Below, piece by piece: positions 36,331-46,481 of a DNA stretch of 64,000 nt; position 1 is the first letter of the stretch; every line of letters starts with the position of its first letter. The stretch spans positions 1 through 64,000 of the forward strand of contig SEBV01000007.1 in NCBI GenBank assembly GCA_004172865.1, read 5' to 3'. The notes under the pieces are model-generated. The model made no database searches. It was not told the origin of the DNA and worked only from the letters and a program-made list of their open reading frames with translations. The translations under genes were made by a program, and so were the position numbers. Origin of the DNA: Gammaproteobacteria bacterium. GTDB taxonomy: Bacteria > Pseudomonadota > Gammaproteobacteria > Pseudomonadales > Cellvibrionaceae.

Positions 36331-37707
36331 ATGAAAAAAACAATATTGAGTTTACTTTCTCTTGTCTGTTGCACTGCTTATGCGGCACCTGAACCACAAA
36401 CCAATATAATTTTTTTAGTGGGGGACGGCATGGGTGTGGCTTACACCAGCGCCTATCGTTTGTATCAGGATAATCTTGCAACACCTGAATTAGATACTAC
36501 TATTTTTGATGAAATGTTAGTGGGTATGGCGACAACCTATCCTGACGATCACACGCAAGTAACGGATTCGGCCGCTGCAGCAACTGCATTAGCCAGTGGC
36601 GTAAAAACATTTAATGGCGGCATTGGTGTTAATTCAAAACACTCGCCAGTTCCTACCATTTTGGATAAAGCAAAAAAATTAGGTTACTTAACGGGAATAG
36701 CTGTGACTTGCCAAGTCAATCACGCAACGCCCGCCGCATTTGTCGCACATGTAGATAGTCGTCAAAGCTACGATGATATCGCAGATCAATTTCTTGATTT
36801 GCGCATCAACGGCAAACCTAAAGTCGATTTAATTTTAGGTGGTGGGCAAGAATACTTTGTTCGCAAAGATCGCAACTTAATTAAGGAATTTCAATCATTG
36901 GGTTATAGCTATCAATCCGACATAAAAGATCTTTCCAAAATTAAAAAATTACCCGCTATAGGTTTGTTTGCCAAAGTGGGTATGGACCCTGCGCTTGAAA
37001 GTTCTCATCCTTTACGCTTGGCAGAAATGACTGAAAAAGCCTTAGCGTTATTGCAGCAACAAAAAAAACAAGAATCTCAAAAGCAAGAATCTCAAAAAAA
37101 TTCAGAACTGGAAAAATCAGCAACAAAGCCTTTTTTATTGATGTTGGAAGCAAGTCAGGTTGATTGGTGTGGTCATGCTAACGATATCGCCTGTGCTATG
37201 GCAGAAATGCGTGACATGGCAGAAACTATGAAAATTATTAAACAATTTATTGATAAAAATCCCAACACAATTTTTGTAGCGACAGCTGATCACTCAACGG
37301 GTGGATTGTCTGTTGGTAGCAGAGGTCAATATTTTTGGAACGCCTCCGTGGTAAGAAATATTAAAGCAACGGGGCCCGGTATCGCAAGTCAATTGCTAGC
37401 CGCCAAAAGTAATTGGAAATCAACTTGGGAAACACTTACGCAAATTAAGCTCAGCGATGATGAACAAAAAGCTTTGGAAACGGTAATTGCCAAGGCTGCC
37501 GAAGCTAACAACGAAAAAGCTCTAGGGCCATTAACAACGCAAATATTGGCTTACATCGATAAATACACTTCTACCGGATGGACTACCAAAGGCCACACGG
37601 GCGATGATGTTCAAATTTTCAGTTATGGGAAAGATAAAGCTCAATTCAGCGGTGCTATGGATAATACGGATATCGCTAAAAAATTGATGGGGTATTTGAA
37701 TCATTGA
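36331..37707 (+). CDS. Alkaline phosphatase (PhoA family)
   Basis: Periplasmic metal-dependent phosphomonoesterase. A signal peptide ends near residue 18 (TAYA). Metal and catalytic motifs: VGDGMG for metal, the nucleophile Ser in VTDSAAAATAL, HATPAAF and the late ATADHSTGG and TTKGHTGDDV histidines. 458 aa. An acidic/Gln/Lys-rich insert at about 243-262 includes a 15-bp tandem duplication (near 37068-37098). The esterase lipoprotein gene follows 58 bp later, so the two may be transcribed together. Confidence 0.92.
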   Translation: MKKTILSLLSLVCCTAYAAPEPQTNIIFLVGDGMGVAYTSAYRLYQDNLATPELDTTIFDEMLVGMATTYPDDHTQVTDSAAAATALASGVKTFNGGIGVNSKHSPVPTILDKAKKLGYLTGIAVTCQVNHATPAAFVAHVDSRQSYDDIADQFLDLRINGKPKVDLILGGGQEYFVRKDRNLIKEFQSLGYSYQSDIKDLSKIKKLPAIGLFAKVGMDPALESSHPLRLAEMTEKALALLQQQKKQESQKQESQKNSELEKSATKPFLLMLEASQVDWCGHANDIACAMAEMRDMAETMKIIKQFIDKNPNTIFVATADHSTGGLSVGSRGQYFWNASVVRNIKATGPGIASQLLAAKSNWKSTWETLTQIKLSDDEQKALETVIAKAAEANNEKALGPLTTQILAYIDKYTSTGWTTKGHTGDDVQIFSYGKDKAQFSGAMDNTDIAKKLMGYLNH

Positions 37708-37765
37708 TCAATGTATAAAATAATTTTTGTAACTTGCATTACTTTTTTTCAACCGGAGAACAATA

Positions 37766-38737
37766 ATGAAAATTAAAGCATTACTATTTATTTCTATATT
37801 TACATTTTTGGCTGCATGTGAATCGCAACCAAAAATTACTGCTACTAAAGCAACGCCTGCACCTAATATTGTTGTAACAACAAAAACTTCTGAGGAGCAG
37901 CTGCTGCGCAAAGATTACGTAAGCACGGTGGATAAAGAAACCCATCAATATTTTGTGTATCTACCACGTGGTTATGCAAATGAACCCAACAAAAAATGGC
38001 CAGTGATGTTGTTTTTACACGGCAATGGGGAACGTGGAAATGGTCGCGACGATTTGGATTATGTTATTTCTCATGGACCTTTGTACGAAGCCTGGGTGCA
38101 GAAAAAAGATTTGCCATTTATTATTATCTCCCCGCAGCTGCCTATATTTACCATGGGTAAAGTGCCCTACATTGCGAATCGTACGCGCGCGCAAATTCCA
38201 CAACGATTGGCTGAAGGCGTACCAGCCGGCGATCCTTTCTTTGCAACTCAAGGGCCATTAAAACCTGCACCACTTGTTACACAAGCTGACATGAAAAAGG
38301 TTGCGCCGTTATTGCCTATGGGGTGGGAGCAGGTTGAACAGGATTTACTAGGAATGCTGAATGACGTTCAAAAAACTTATAATGTAGATACAAGCCGTCG
38401 TTATTTAACCGGTTTGAGCTACGGCGGTTTTGGTACCTGGTATTTTGCGAGCAAGCATCCCGAACTTTTTGCAGCAATTGCACCAGTTGTTGGATGGGGT
38501 CATCCAGATTTAATGGAACCCATAGCGCAACATCAATTACCAGTGTGGGCATTTGCGGGCGGGCGCGATACCTCGGTGGACAAAAAATTCTTCTATCCTG
38601 GCTTGAGTAAATTGGAAGAGTTAGGTGATAAAGAAGTGCGTTTCACTGTCGAAGAAGATATGGCGCACGATACCTGGAAACGTGTGTATGCGCGCGATGA
38701 TCTTTATTTATGGTTGTTGGCGCATACTACAAAATAG
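37766..38737 (+). CDS. Esterase/PHB-depolymerase-type lipoprotein
   Basis: 323 aa with a lipobox LAAC (Cys18). The alpha/beta hydrolase core has VMLFLHGNGERG for the oxyanion hole, the nucleophile Ser in LTGLSYGGFGT, an Asp in GGRDTSVD and a His in DMAHDTW. The type resembles exported esterases near feruloyl/acetyl-xylan esterases (CE1-like) and the PHB-depolymerase-like group. Acting on plant cell-wall esters fits the organism, but nothing in the neighbourhood proves it. Ends at a hairpin at 38750-38776. Confidence 0.8.
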   Translation: MKIKALLFISIFTFLAACESQPKITATKATPAPNIVVTTKTSEEQLLRKDYVSTVDKETHQYFVYLPRGYANEPNKKWPVMLFLHGNGERGNGRDDLDYVISHGPLYEAWVQKKDLPFIIISPQLPIFTMGKVPYIANRTRAQIPQRLAEGVPAGDPFFATQGPLKPAPLVTQADMKKVAPLLPMGWEQVEQDLLGMLNDVQKTYNVDTSRRYLTGLSYGGFGTWYFASKHPELFAAIAPVVGWGHPDLMEPIAQHQLPVWAFAGGRDTSVDKKFFYPGLSKLEELGDKEVRFTVEEDMAHDTWKRVYARDDLYLWLLAHTTK

Positions 38738-38749
38738 ATTTTTAAAAAG

Positions 38750-38776
38750 AAACCCGACAAGGATTAGTTGGGTTTT
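38750..38776 (+). terminator. Terminator after the esterase lipoprotein gene
   Basis: AACCCGAC pairs with GTTGGGTT (one G-T pair) before TTTT. It separates this gene from the convergent signalling operon that ends at 38805. Confidence 0.7.
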
Positions 38777-38804
38777 GATAATTTATTTCTTAAAAATAAA
38801 TTTA

Positions 38805-39974
38805 TTATTTATTTGCTAGCGGAAGTGACAGGGTAAAAGTGGAGCCTTCGCCCAATACGCTCGTAAGCGTCAAGGTACCTTTATGAGCTTCAGCAAGTTC
38901 TCGTGCAATATATAAACCCATTCCCAAACCTTCTTTCACCGTTTTATTGCCGCCACGTTCAAATTTTTCAAAGATTCGTTCACATTCCTTCGGCGGAATG
39001 CCTGCGCCATGATCACGAACACTGACACTCGCAATACCATCGCGCGTGCTTAAGGAAATATCAATTGGTTTGCCATCACCATAACGCAGCGCATTGGTGA
39101 GCAAATTAACGATAATTTGTTCAACCCGAAAATCGTCCCATACTCCAACCACATTTTCTTCAGCGGTGAGATTAAAAGGAACACCCGCAGCTTCAGCATG
39201 CGTGTGAAAATCGGCTACAACTTGTTTTACTAACGCGGTTAGATTTATTTCGCAACAACTGATGGAAAGTTTTCCGTTTTGAATTCGCGATACATCAACC
39301 ATATCGCCAATGAGTCGTACCATACTTTTAATTTGGCGACGATCACGTTCGAGCATGGGCGCGAGCTTATCGAAAGCGAAAGCGTCTTGATTACCTTTTT
39401 CGATATGCATGGTGCGAATTTGCGAATCCACATGCAATGTATTCAACGGTGTGCGTAATTCATGCGCCACGAGTGACATAAAATCGTCGCGCATTTTCAA
39501 CGCTTTTTGCAATTCAGTTTGAGTAGATTGAAGTTCGCGCTGGCTTTTTTCCAAGGCTCTTACTTGCCGTTTTACTTCATTGCTTTGTTGATGTAAGGAT
39601 ACAAAAACATTTACTTTGCTTTTTACCGCCGCAATATCGAGTGGTTTATGTAAAAAATCTACGGCTCCGGATTCATAACCCTTAAAGGCGTAGTTCAATT
39701 CTCTGCCGCCAGCACTCACAAAAATAATCGGAATGTGTCGCGTACGATCTGTGCTGCGCATAAGTTCGGCTAATTCAAAGCCATTCATGCCGGGCATCAT
39801 TACATCTAAAATGGCGAGTGCAAAATCATATTCGAGTAATAACGCCAAGGCAGTGTCGCCAGATTGCGCCTGATAAATGTGACGGTCATCTGCTTCAATA
39901 ATTTTTTCGAGCGCCCGTAAATTTTCTGGCAAATCGTCAACGATAAGTATGTTGGTGCTGTTTTGAATCAGCAT
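38805..39974 (-). CDS. Receiver-histidine kinase protein
   Basis: 389 aa. N-terminal receiver (about 8-125; phospho-acceptor Asp in ILDVMMPGMNGFEL), a coiled-coil linker, HisKA (His in LVAHELRTPLNTL) and HATPase_c with GLGMGLYIARELAEAH. A kinase controlled by its own receiver is usual at the end of a signalling chain. It is the last gene of the operon, three bases after the cheB-like stop; it would receive phosphate from the large kinase encoded first. Confidence 0.9.
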   Translation of the reverse strand: MLIQNSTNILIVDDLPENLRALEKIIEADDRHIYQAQSGDTALALLLEYDFALAILDVMMPGMNGFELAELMRSTDRTRHIPIIFVSAGGRELNYAFKGYESGAVDFLHKPLDIAAVKSKVNVFVSLHQQSNEVKRQVRALEKSQRELQSTQTELQKALKMRDDFMSLVAHELRTPLNTLHVDSQIRTMHIEKGNQDAFAFDKLAPMLERDRRQIKSMVRLIGDMVDVSRIQNGKLSISCCEINLTALVKQVVADFHTHAEAAGVPFNLTAEENVVGVWDDFRVEQIIVNLLTNALRYGDGKPIDISLSTRDGIASVSVRDHGAGIPPKECERIFEKFERGGNKTVKEGLGMGLYIARELAEAHKGTLTLTSVLGEGSTFTLSLPLANK

Positions 39975-39977
39975 CAG

Positions 39978-40580
39978 TTATTCTCCAAAATAAATTAATA
40001 ATGCGCTCATATCTTCTAATGTAAGAATCAGGTTTGGCTGACGCAAGTTAATAGCAGCTTGCGGCATTAAGGAAATTTCAGCTTCCTTAGGATTCTGTAC
40101 TACGGTAAATCCACCAACATCCTTAATCCTGGACAAACCCTCTGCACCATCCGCGCTTGCACCTGTTAGGAGAAAGCCTGCGAGTTTTGATCCATATACA
40201 TCAGCAGCAGAACTCATTAATACATCTATCGCCGGACGAGAAAAATGTACCGGCTCTTCGCAACTCAATGAAAAAGTGCGGTCACGCTCTATCGAAAGAT
40301 GATAACCAGGCGGAGCAAAATAAAGATTGCCTGATTTAATTGGCTCTTTATCTTGCGCTTGCCGCGCGGGAATTTTTACGTGGTGCTGAAAAATTTCCGC
40401 TAATTTACTTTCAAACATATTCGGCATATGCAATACGACAATAATCGGTAGCCTAAATCCTTCAGGCAATTTCGGTAAAATGGCTAACAAAGCTCTAATT
40501 CCACCGGCCGACGCACCAATGACTATTGCTTCTATCTTTTGCTCACCGATAGTTTGATCCATATCCATAAGTACATACAC
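39978..40580 (-). CDS. CheB-type methylesterase domain protein
   Basis: 200 aa, catalytic domain only, without the N-terminal receiver of classic CheB. Catalytic Ser in GASAGGIRAL, His in VVLHMPNMF and Asp in LTGASADGAEGL. The start is uncertain: ATG codons at 40580, 40568 and 40562 are in frame, none with a good ribosome binding site. CheB lacking a receiver next to CheR and hybrid kinases is typical of non-chemotaxis signalling operons. Confidence 0.88.
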   Translation of the reverse strand: MYVLMDMDQTIGEQKIEAIVIGASAGGIRALLAILPKLPEGFRLPIIVVLHMPNMFESKLAEIFQHHVKIPARQAQDKEPIKSGNLYFAPPGYHLSIERDRTFSLSCEEPVHFSRPAIDVLMSSAADVYGSKLAGFLLTGASADGAEGLSRIKDVGGFTVVQNPKEAEISLMPQAAINLRQPNLILTLEDMSALLIYFGE

Positions 40581-40607
40581 TGAAGAGTGATTTTATACTG
40601 CGCCGTA

Positions 40608-41444
40608 TTAGATCTTTCGATAAATCTTTTGAGCTTTTACCAAGGTTTCAAATTTCGAAGAGTATCCAGAAAAATCGATAGTTTCTTTACTGCCTAACCC
40701 TAAAAATCCGCGTCTGCATAATGATTCGTGAAACAGGCCCAAAGCACGGTCTTGCAATTCATGATTAAAATAAATCATAACGTTTCGACAGCAGACTAAA
40801 TTGGTCTCAGAAAATACACTGTCCGTAGCTAAGCTGTGATCTGCAAAAGTTACGTTTTCGCACAAGCTACGATCAAACAGCGCGCCGTCATAAGCCGCGG
40901 TGTAATAATCTGAAAAGGAAAATTTTCCGCCAGCTTTTTGATAGTTCTGCGTGTATTCGCTCATGCGATCCAAACGAAAAATACCTTTACGTGCGCTTTC
41001 AAGTGAATTTGGGTTTATATCCGTAGCGTAAATAATAGTTCGCTCAAGCAAACCTTCTTCTTTTAAAAGAATTGCCATTGAATAAAGCTCTTCACCAGTG
41101 CTGCAACCTGCAATCCATATTTTTAATGAAGGATAGGTTTTCAGAAACGGAACAACTTGTTCACGCAACGCGAGAAAGTAGGAGGGGTCGCGAAACATTT
41201 CCGTAGTAGGGATAGTGAGAAATTGCAGCAGCTCCATAAAGGCTTCGTCGCTGTGCAAAATTCGTGACTGCAAATCAGAGATAGACGTACAGCCGAGTTG
41301 CCCCAAAGCATGTAACACACGACGCTTTATCGATGAAATCGCGTAGTCACGAAAGTCATAACTGTATTTTTGATAAATTGCCTGAATTAACAGTGGCAAT
41401 TCAATATCAACATTACTTCTATTCGGCATTAACGCGGATTCCAC
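40608..41444 (-). CDS. CheR-type protein methyltransferase
   Basis: 278 aa, SAM-dependent methylation of glutamates. An N-terminal helical domain (about 8-80) and the SAM domain with IWIAGCSTGEELYSMAI, ATDINPNSLE and FSETNLVCCRNVMIYF are complete. It sits between the large hybrid kinase (27 bp) and the cheB-like gene (27 bp). No chemoreceptor gene is in the operon, so the methylated protein may be the hybrid kinase itself or a receptor elsewhere. Confidence 0.92.
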   Translation of the reverse strand: MESALMPNRSNVDIELPLLIQAIYQKYSYDFRDYAISSIKRRVLHALGQLGCTSISDLQSRILHSDEAFMELLQFLTIPTTEMFRDPSYFLALREQVVPFLKTYPSLKIWIAGCSTGEELYSMAILLKEEGLLERTIIYATDINPNSLESARKGIFRLDRMSEYTQNYQKAGGKFSFSDYYTAAYDGALFDRSLCENVTFADHSLATDSVFSETNLVCCRNVMIYFNHELQDRALGLFHESLCRRGFLGLGSKETIDFSGYSSKFETLVKAQKIYRKI

Positions 41445-41471
41445 AATTTTGTTTGAGCTGTCTGTTAAAAA

Positions 41472-44400
41472 TTAAATGCGTTCCAGGGTTGGCATCCAAA
41501 CGCGCAGCAATGAATATAAACGATCAATGTCAATTGGCTTCGCTAGGTAATCAGAAGCGCCTGCCTTTAAGCATTGCTCCTGATCATCTTTCATTGCTTT
41601 GGCAGTCACGGCAATGATGGGCAATTTTTGGAAGCGTGGGTCGGTGCGAATTTGTCGCATAGCTTCTAATCCGTCCATTCCCGGCATCATCACATCCATC
41701 AATACCATATCGATATCGGGTACTTCGTTAAGCTTGCTAATCGATTCAAAACCGTTGCGCGCGATTTCAACGACTGCGCCTTTTTGTTCGAGTGCGCCTG
41801 AGAGTGCGAAAATATTTCGTACATCATCATCAACAACCAGTACGCGTCTACCTTCAAGAACACGGTCGCGACCGCGCACGGTTTTAAGCATGCTTTGACG
41901 TTCATTTGAAAGTGTAGATTCAACTTTATGAAGGAAGAGCGTAACTTCATCGAGCAAGCGCTCTGGAGAACGCGCCCCTTTGATAATAATGGAGCGCGAA
42001 TATTTCATCAGCTCTGATTCTTCTTCGCGCGTGAGATTACGGCCGGTATAAACGATGACGGGTGGGAAACAACAAATAGTTTCGGTAGACATACGTTTAA
42101 GTAATTCGTGGCCGTGCATGTCGGGCAATTTCAAATCGATAATCATGCAATCGAAAATAGTTGTTTTCAGTAAATCGAGAGCATCCTGACCAAATTCTAC
42201 AGCGGTGATATCTACATCATCATCGCCAATAAGTTTTACTACGCTTTCACGCAATACTTTATCGTCTTCAACAAGTAAAACGCGTTTTACTTTTTGCGAA
42301 AGTTTACCTTCCAGTTTTTCGAAAACTTCTTGCAGGCGCTCGCGCGTGGTTGGTTTAACGGCGTAGCCAATAGCACCCATTTGCAATGCAGTTTCAACGC
42401 TGTCTGCCGCAGAAATAATATGAGTTGGAATATGGCGTGTGGTAGGTGCTGATTTTAATTTTTGCAAAACTGTCATGCCGGATGCATCTGGCAATCCCAG
42501 ATCCAGCAAAATTGCATCGGGAATAAATTCATTAGCGAGTTGTAATGCTTCACCAGCAGTTTGCGCCACTATGCAGCGATATTTTAAATCGTGCGCCAAG
42601 GCATATAAAATTTGCGCGAAATTGGTATCGTCTTCAACAACTAATGCGGTACGTTGATCCGACTTTTCGTTATGACGATCATCGGCAAACTGCGACGTTG
42701 CGATATTTGATGGCGCAGTTGGAGCTGCTGCTTGGGCTGGTACTGGCGACTGCGTAACAGGACGAGGTTGATGATAAACAGGTTCCGGTTTGTTAGCTTC
42801 TCCTTCACTCAATTCTTCTGGAACAATTAAGGTGAAGGTGCTGCCTTTGCCTGTTTCGCTGCTCACATGGACTGATCCGCCTAATAATTTTGCGAGGTCG
42901 CGGGAAATAGATAATCCTAAGCCGGTGCCGCCGTAGCGACGGCTTATGCTGCCATCGGCTTGTTGGAATGCTTCAAAAATAATCGCCTGTTGATCTTCGC
43001 GAATGCCTATGCCGGTGTCGGTAACGGCAAATGCAATTCCACCTTTAGGTGCGACTGAAACCGATAATCCCACAGTGCCGGACTCAGTAAATTTAATTGC
43101 GTTCGACAACAGATTTTTAAGGATTTGTTCAATACGTTGTTGGTCAGTAAAAATAGATGTCGGTAAGTTATCCGCAAGTTGAGCATTAAATTGCAGTGCT
43201 TTTTCGTGAGCAAGCGGCGCAAATGTCATGCGTAAACTATCAACCAAACTCGGCAATGAGAAATGCTCAGGTGTAAGCTCCAACTTGCCAGCTTCAACTT
43301 TCGAAATGTCGAGAATGTCGTTAATAAGATTGAGTAGATCATTGCCTGCAGAATAAATGGTTTTCGAAAATTCAATCTGCTCATCATTGAGATTACCTTT
43401 CGAATTTTCTGCCAGCAATTTAGCTAATATCATAGAACTATTCAGTGGCGTTCTAAGTTCATGCGACATATTAGCGAGGAATTCGGATTTATATTTACTG
43501 GCGCGTTGTAAATCCTGCGCGCGCTCTTCAAGTTCAACTTGTGCGGTTCTTAATTCGGCATTGCGATGATCCAGCTTCATTGATTGGTCGATCAATTTCT
43601 CATTGGATTGTTCAAGTTCTGCTTTTTGGTTTTCTAAGGTAGCTTGAGATTCTTCGAGTGCGCGCGATTGTTCTTCAAGTTCTTCATTGGCTGCGCGGAG
43701 TTCTTCTTGCTGTACTTGTAATTCTTCATTTAATTGTTGAGTTTCTTCGAGCACATCTTGTAAGCGTTGACGTGCAATCGCTGCGTTAAACGTTGCGCCG
43801 ATATTGGAGGTAATCAATTTTAAAAAGTCGAGTTCACGTTGCGTTGGCGTATTAAGAAAACCCAGTTCCAACACACCATTAATTTTTCCTTCGTGATCTA
43901 TAGGTACTAATACTAAATTCGTAGGAGAAGTTCTGCCTAAACCAGAAGCAACTTTTAAACTAGAATCTTTTGCCAGGTAATCTTCTGGCAAGTTTTCAAG
44001 ATGAATAATACGTTTTGAAAAAGCGGTTTGTCCTACAAGGCTATCTGAATCTTCGATAATGCCGTCTTCGAGCGAGTTATCTTTGCTTACACCGTAAGTT
44101 GCTACGCGGCTCAATCCGCCGCTGACTTCATTGCGCACGTAAATAGCGGCGACTGCAGCATTAATATAAAGCGCTAAAAAATCTAACACAGTACGACCTA
44201 ATATCGGCAGTGCAACCTGTCCGATACTTTGCTCCGCGAGCAATGTTTGACCAGTACGCTGCCATGCTTGTTGCTCCAGTTTTTCGGTGTGTATATGGAG
44301 TTCATCAACAGTTTTGCCAAATGTATTTGACAGTCGCAAAAGATCGCGACGTCCAAAGAAACTCAACAAACCCGTTAATATTAAGCTCGCGGAGAAAAAA

Positions 44401-44966
44401 GCTATTACGGCGATCCAGGTCGTTAGTTGTGAAGTTGCATTTCGTTCGCGTAATAAGCGTTCTTCAAGAGAAATAAACTCATTAAACTCGTCACGAATTT
44501 CATTGAATTCTTGTGCGCCACGATTGCGAACTTCAGTTTGATAATCACCACCGGCACGACGCACATTGATAACTGACTGTGCGTATTGATCCCATTGCGT
44601 TTGTATCGTTTCAATACGAACCAGACGTTCCACTTGCGGCGGATTATCTTTTACAAGTTCTTTTAAGCTGCGCAGCTCGGCAATAAATTTTGGTTTGGCG
44701 GTGCGGTAGGGCGATAAAAAATTATCTTCACCAACGATTAAAAATCCTCGCATGCCGGTCTGCATATCTACCGCAAAGGTGGTGAGTTCATTGGCTTTGC
44801 CAATTACTTCTTCAGTATGCTCAACCCATTTAAGCGCCGCGAGTAAATTAAAAATAAGGACTAAAAAGAGTATTGCACTTGCGACACCAACGACTAAAGG
44901 TAAAACAACATTTCTTGAAAGAATGCGGCGAAACTCTGTTTGGTTTATTGCAGATGAATTTGGCAT
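41472..44966 (-). CDS. Large hybrid sensor kinase: CHASE3-GAF-HisKA-HATPase-three receivers
   Basis: 1164 aa. TM1 at about 15-40, a CHASE3-type periplasmic domain (TTFAVDMQTGMRGFLIVG split at its core), TM2 at about 182-205, a GAF domain (about 255-395), a long Gln/Glu-rich coiled coil (about 400-505), HisKA (His in LANMSHELRTPLN), HATPase_c (GGTGLGLSISRDL) and three receivers with Asp in LLDLGLPDASG, IDLKLPDMHG and LMDVMMPGMDG. It is the first gene of the operon with CheR, CheB and a receiver-kinase. The CHASE3-GAF-multi-receiver layout with CheB/CheR is known from stress and biofilm signalling in other bacteria; the signal here is unknown. Confidence 0.92.
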   Translation of the reverse strand: MPNSSAINQTEFRRILSRNVVLPLVVGVASAILFLVLIFNLLAALKWVEHTEEVIGKANELTTFAVDMQTGMRGFLIVGEDNFLSPYRTAKPKFIAELRSLKELVKDNPPQVERLVRIETIQTQWDQYAQSVINVRRAGGDYQTEVRNRGAQEFNEIRDEFNEFISLEERLLRERNATSQLTTWIAVIAFFSASLILTGLLSFFGRRDLLRLSNTFGKTVDELHIHTEKLEQQAWQRTGQTLLAEQSIGQVALPILGRTVLDFLALYINAAVAAIYVRNEVSGGLSRVATYGVSKDNSLEDGIIEDSDSLVGQTAFSKRIIHLENLPEDYLAKDSSLKVASGLGRTSPTNLVLVPIDHEGKINGVLELGFLNTPTQRELDFLKLITSNIGATFNAAIARQRLQDVLEETQQLNEELQVQQEELRAANEELEEQSRALEESQATLENQKAELEQSNEKLIDQSMKLDHRNAELRTAQVELEERAQDLQRASKYKSEFLANMSHELRTPLNSSMILAKLLAENSKGNLNDEQIEFSKTIYSAGNDLLNLINDILDISKVEAGKLELTPEHFSLPSLVDSLRMTFAPLAHEKALQFNAQLADNLPTSIFTDQQRIEQILKNLLSNAIKFTESGTVGLSVSVAPKGGIAFAVTDTGIGIREDQQAIIFEAFQQADGSISRRYGGTGLGLSISRDLAKLLGGSVHVSSETGKGSTFTLIVPEELSEGEANKPEPVYHQPRPVTQSPVPAQAAAPTAPSNIATSQFADDRHNEKSDQRTALVVEDDTNFAQILYALAHDLKYRCIVAQTAGEALQLANEFIPDAILLDLGLPDASGMTVLQKLKSAPTTRHIPTHIISAADSVETALQMGAIGYAVKPTTRERLQEVFEKLEGKLSQKVKRVLLVEDDKVLRESVVKLIGDDDVDITAVEFGQDALDLLKTTIFDCMIIDLKLPDMHGHELLKRMSTETICCFPPVIVYTGRNLTREEESELMKYSRSIIIKGARSPERLLDEVTLFLHKVESTLSNERQSMLKTVRGRDRVLEGRRVLVVDDDVRNIFALSGALEQKGAVVEIARNGFESISKLNEVPDIDMVLMDVMMPGMDGLEAMRQIRTDPRFQKLPIIAVTAKAMKDDQEQCLKAGASDYLAKPIDIDRLYSLLRVWMPTLERI

Positions 44967-45595
44967 TATTAGTCCCGGACTTAAACTTGAAAGAAGTGAT
45001 GCAATTTAGGCTTTTAGAAATAGATAATTATTAGGCGAGGCAAATACTAAGGGGGCATCCCTGTAAAGTCCAGCAACCATTTTCACGGCAAAACACGTCG
45101 TTATTTCACGCTATTAAGTATGTTGGCGGCAATCTCGTTGAGTGAACGTCATCACCTGAGTGTCAATTTCCTCCAACTCAATTACTAGCCTCAGAGTCAT
45201 CAACTTAAAATGGGAGAGGATTATTCGGTAGGTCAGTGTGTTTGTCTGTTAGCTACCCCACGCAAGATGATTTAGAGACACTTTTCTCAATTTTCCATGT
45301 CTCGAAAACGGATATTTATTCAGTCTTAATAAGTACAACTGATGCAATTTTCACCCGCTCTAAAAATCCGCACACTGAAAAGTAAATAAGGTACCGCGTA
45401 GTATTTATAAGTATTCAGCCAACACAGTATTAGGAGAGCCAACCAAATTGATAAAGCTCGAATTTAATATGCTGATTCGAAAATCTGGTGCCTATACGAA
45501 TGATTCGCTTTACAAAAGTAAGATTCAGTTATACATTTACTTCATTGTGATATGTAAATGATATCACTTTTGTCGAAACCTAAGGGAGAGCAAAG
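44967..45595. other. Long non-coding gap between divergent genes
   Basis: 629 bp with no gene, RNA or terminator recognised. The last 60 bp before the SPFH gene contain nested inverted repeats: CATTTAC / GTAAATG and GTGATAT-N7-ATATCAC (45547-45567), which could bind a regulator of that gene. Confidence 0.45.
45547..45567. promoter_or_regulatory. Inverted repeat GTGATAT-N7-ATATCAC before the SPFH gene
   Basis: Perfect 7-bp arms, 29 bp before the start codon; the 7-bp loop also pairs with CATTTAC at 45534-45540. Overlapping symmetric sequences next to a promoter are often operators. A ribbon-helix-helix protein is encoded in the same operon and could be the binding protein. Confidence 0.35.
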
Positions 45596-46453
45596 ATGAA
45601 TCAAGAAGTTGAAGCTACAACGGGATCAGGTTACGTGCTGCTACTGGTGCTTCTGGCCGCACAGATTGGCAGCATTGCAGGCGCTATATTCCTGCCGCCG
45701 ATTTTAAAGGTCATCGCCGTGATTATCGCCATAGTGGTATTTATTTGTTGGTGGGGTTTTTATCTGGTGAATCCTAATCAGGGAAAAGTACTTCAACTTT
45801 TTGGCCGCTATGTGGGCACCGATAGAACCAACGGCTTGCGCTGGGCAAATCCCTTTTATAGCAAACAGGCGGTAAGTTTACGGGTTCGCAACTTTGAAAG
45901 TGGGCGATTAAAAGTTAACGACGCAAACGGCAATCCCATCGAAATAGCTGCGATTATTGTGTGGCGCGTGGTGGATACGGCGGAAGCGGTGTTCGAAGTC
46001 GATAATTACGAAAACTACGTAACTATCCAAAGTGAATCGGCATTGCGCAATTTGGCGACCAGTTATCCCTACGAACACGATAAAGATGATGAGCGACTTT
46101 CGTTGCGTAGTGATTCCAATGCAATTGCGAAAAAATTATTAAAAGAAGTTCAGGATCGTCTGCAAAAAGCCGGTGTTGAAGTAATGGAAACGCGTTTAAG
46201 TCACTTGGCCTATTCACCGGAAATTGCCCAGGCGATGCTGCAACGTCAGCAAGCCAATGCGGTATTGGCGGCGCGCAGAATTATTGTTCAAGGCGCAGTG
46301 GGTATGGTTACGGATGCAGTCGAACAACTGGCCGCTCTGGGAACTATTGATCTTGATGGCGAGCGAAAAGCAGCGATGGTAAGCAATCTACTGGTGGTTT
46401 TATGTGGCGATCATCAAGTAAAGCCGGTGATTAATACTGGATCGATTTATTAA
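45596..46453 (+). CDS. SPFH/band 7 (stomatin-like) membrane protein
   Basis: 285 aa. Two N-terminal hydrophobic segments (about 12-35 and 37-58), then the SPFH domain ([17 protein letters not shown] onward) and a helical tail. Stomatin-like proteins form membrane microdomain scaffolds and often act with a partner protease or regulator. GGGAGAG precedes the start. It leads a compact trio with a ribbon-helix-helix protein and DUF4177, ending at a strong terminator at 46885-46912. Confidence 0.88.
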   Translation: MNQEVEATTGSGYVLLLVLLAAQIGSIAGAIFLPPILKVIAVIIAIVVFICWWGFYLVNPNQGKVLQLFGRYVGTDRTNGLRWANPFYSKQAVSLRVRNFESGRLKVNDANGNPIEIAAIIVWRVVDTAEAVFEVDNYENYVTIQSESALRNLATSYPYEHDKDDERLSLRSDSNAIAKKLLKEVQDRLQKAGVEVMETRLSHLAYSPEIAQAMLQRQQANAVLAARRIIVQGAVGMVTDAVEQLAALGTIDLDGERKAAMVSNLLVVLCGDHQVKPVINTGSIY

Positions 46454-46481
46454 TTGCTGTTTTCTATCGTGAGTAATTACT

